Of a stretch of 5,675 nucleotides of DNA, positions 4,828 through 5,675 are shown in pieces. Below the pieces are notes generated by a model. It did no database searches. It saw only the letters and a program-made list of their open reading frames with translations, and had not been told where the DNA came from. The stretch spans positions 1-5,675 of the forward strand of contig CAMWVJ010000095.1 in NCBI GenBank assembly GCA_947177645.1, in the 5' to 3' direction. The stretch comes from an uncultured Desulfovibrio sp. (GTDB lineage Bacteria > Desulfobacterota > Desulfovibrionia > Desulfovibrionales > Desulfovibrionaceae). Position numbers and translations under genes: made by a program. The number at the start of each line of letters is the position of its first letter. The stretch's first letter is position 1.

Positions 4828-5585
4828 ACTTCGGGCTACTCCGCAGCTGGCTCGGCGCCCTGGGTCTGGACGAGATCCGTTGTTGCGTCTGTCAGCAGCC
4901 TTTTACGCCCTCCTCCATGGGAACTTTTACGGATTCCCTGCCCCTCTGCCCCGAATGCCGGCCGCTTCTGGCTCCCTACACCGGCGCCCGCTGTCCGTAC
5001 TGCGGCTTCCCCTATCCGGGAGCGGCGCCAGACACTGGCGGAACCGCCAGCACCCCTTGCGGGGCGTGCCTCAATGATCGTCCTCCATGGCGCGCATTGG
5101 CCTACCATGGCTTATACAAGGGCGCCCTCAGGGAACTTATCCTGCGGTTCAAGTTTGGCGGCGACCTCGCCCTTGCGCGGCTGCTCGGCGCATGGCTGGA
5201 AAACGCCGCGTCGTGCCTGCCGGCACCCGACGCTCTCATGGGGATGCCCCAACATCCGGCGCACCTGCTCCGGCGCGGCTTCAATCAGGCGCATGAACTC
5301 GCCCGCGCCCTCCACGCGGCCACGCGCATCCCGCTCAGAACGGACCTTCTTTTCCGCAAGCAAGACAGCGCGCCGCAGACATCCCTCAATGCTCATGAGC
5401 GGCACAAGAATGTGCGCGGCGTCTTCGGCGCCGACGCGTCCGTGGCCGGGCTGCGCCTCTGGATCGTCGATGATGTCATGACAACGGGGAGCACCTTGCG
5501 GGAGGCTGCGCGAACGCTGCTCGAGGCTGGCGCCGCTGAGGTATGTGTCCTTGCCGTGGCGCGGACACCGAGAACGACTGCCTGA
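4824..5585 (+). CDS. comF: ComF family phosphoribosyltransferase-like protein
   Basis: This encodes 253 aa from ATG 4824. The N-terminal part carries four CxxC pairs: C20/C23 (with C21), C42/C45, C57/C60 and C79/C82, the usual zinc-binding region of ComF/GntX proteins. The C-terminal part is a type I phosphoribosyltransferase domain: YHGLYKGALRELILRFKFGG (94-113), RRGFNQAHELARAL (150-163), the Q185-N189-H191ER-NVRGVF block, and the PRPP-binding LWIVDDVMTTGSTLREA (212-228). The common PVPLHp segment before RGFNQ reads GMPQHPAHL, a small deviation. ComF is needed for DNA uptake in naturally transformable bacteria, but homologues are widespread and the catalytic role is unproven. ATG 4824 overlaps the flavoprotein stop as ATGA; an in-frame GTG at 4806 adds six residues. 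Neither has a Shine-Dalgarno, so coupling is expected. It is the third gene of the operon. Confidence 0.93.
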   Translation: MNFGLLRSWLGALGLDEIRCCVCQQPFTPSSMGTFTDSLPLCPECRPLLAPYTGARCPYCGFPYPGAAPDTGGTASTPCGACLNDRPPWRALAYHGLYKGALRELILRFKFGGDLALARLLGAWLENAASCLPAPDALMGMPQHPAHLLRRGFNQAHELARALHAATRIPLRTDLLFRKQDSAPQTSLNAHERHKNVRGVFGADASVAGLRLWIVDDVMTTGSTLREAARTLLEAGAAEVCVLAVARTPRTTA

Positions 5586-5590
5586 AGAAC

Positions 5591-5625
5591 CCGCGTTTCC
5601 TGCTTTGCAGCGGGGAGCGCGGTTT
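5591..5625 (+). terminator. Hairpin after comF, weak terminator candidate
   Basis: Positions 5591-5601 can pair with 5612-5622 as an 11-bp stem with three G-U pairs and a 10-nt loop, followed by TTT then GCGCG. It begins five bases after the comF stop and 30 bases before the next start. The short T-run suggests partial termination or an RNA-stabilising end rather than a full stop. Confidence 0.4.
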
Positions 5626-5651
5626 GCGCGAAATATCGGAGAGGCTGCCAC

Positions 5652-5675
5652 ATGACAGGGAAGAGGCTTTTTGAT
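5652..5675 (+). CDS. Start of the next gene (cut by window edge)
   Basis: Only eight codons are visible (MTGKRLFD). The start is supported by GGAGAGG at 5638-5644 seven bases before ATG, the strongest ribosome binding site in this part of the window. It follows comF by 66 nt on the same strand. Product cannot be named. Confidence 0.6.

Noticed and set aside
4220..5077. Plus-strand 285-codon frame overlapping the flavoprotein and ComF genes
   Set aside because: Shadow of two recognised genes; the translation is Arg/Ser/Pro-rich with no family features.
1..5675. CRISPR, tRNA, IS element or phage signals
   Set aside because: No regularly spaced repeats, cloverleaf with CCA-type end, transposase motifs or terminal inverted repeats were found by eye.

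Overview
The window comes from a GC-rich bacterial chromosome (about two-thirds G+C by eye) and reads as ordinary, densely packed core genome. The best guess is a Desulfovibrio-like sulfate reducer (Desulfovibrionaceae). This rests on the style of RuvA/RuvB, a small secreted protein resembling the DUF5334 family, and a compact iron-sulfur flavoprotein. It is an inference from recall, not a database result. No phage, IS element, CRISPR array, tRNA or rRNA was seen.

Layout. (1) Positions 1-559, plus strand: the 3' end of a gene for a possibly Rap1a/Tai-like small protein, then a short glycine-zipper lipoprotein gene. (2) Positions 560-650: two facing intrinsic-terminator hairpins in the convergent gap. 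(3) Positions 651-2254, minus strand: ruvA and ruvB overlapping by 4 nt (ATGA), without ruvC. (4) A 124-bp divergent gap holding a short inverted repeat, then a plus-strand gene for a secreted 92-aa protein (2379-2657). (5) Positions 2748-3317, minus strand: an unrecognised 189-aa protein with a C-terminal CxxCx5C cluster, a GTG start, a strong Shine-Dalgarno and a near-consensus sigma70 promoter. (6) Positions 3563-5585, plus strand: a three-gene overlapping operon of a YcbL/glyoxalase II-like metallo-beta-lactamase hydrolase, an iron-sulfur flavoprotein-like reductase and a ComF-family phosphoribosyltransferase homologue. A GTGA and a probable ATGA junction couple them. (7) A hairpin and a well-formed ribosome binding site lead into a gene cut by the window edge after eight codons.

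How the genes work together. RuvA and RuvB form the Holliday-junction branch-migration motor. The hydrolase-flavoprotein-ComF set is translationally coupled, which suggests coordinated expression, but no shared pathway is evident. The two small envelope-type proteins and the Cys-cluster protein have no function readable from sequence. The most noteworthy non-coding signal is an exact GC-only 12-mer, GCCCGGGCCGGC. It occurs in three separate intergenic gaps, once inside an 18-bp perfect palindrome.

No convincing undescribed multi-gene system was found. The best leads are the Cys-cluster orphan, the coupled hydrolase/flavoprotein pair and the intergenic 12-mer.
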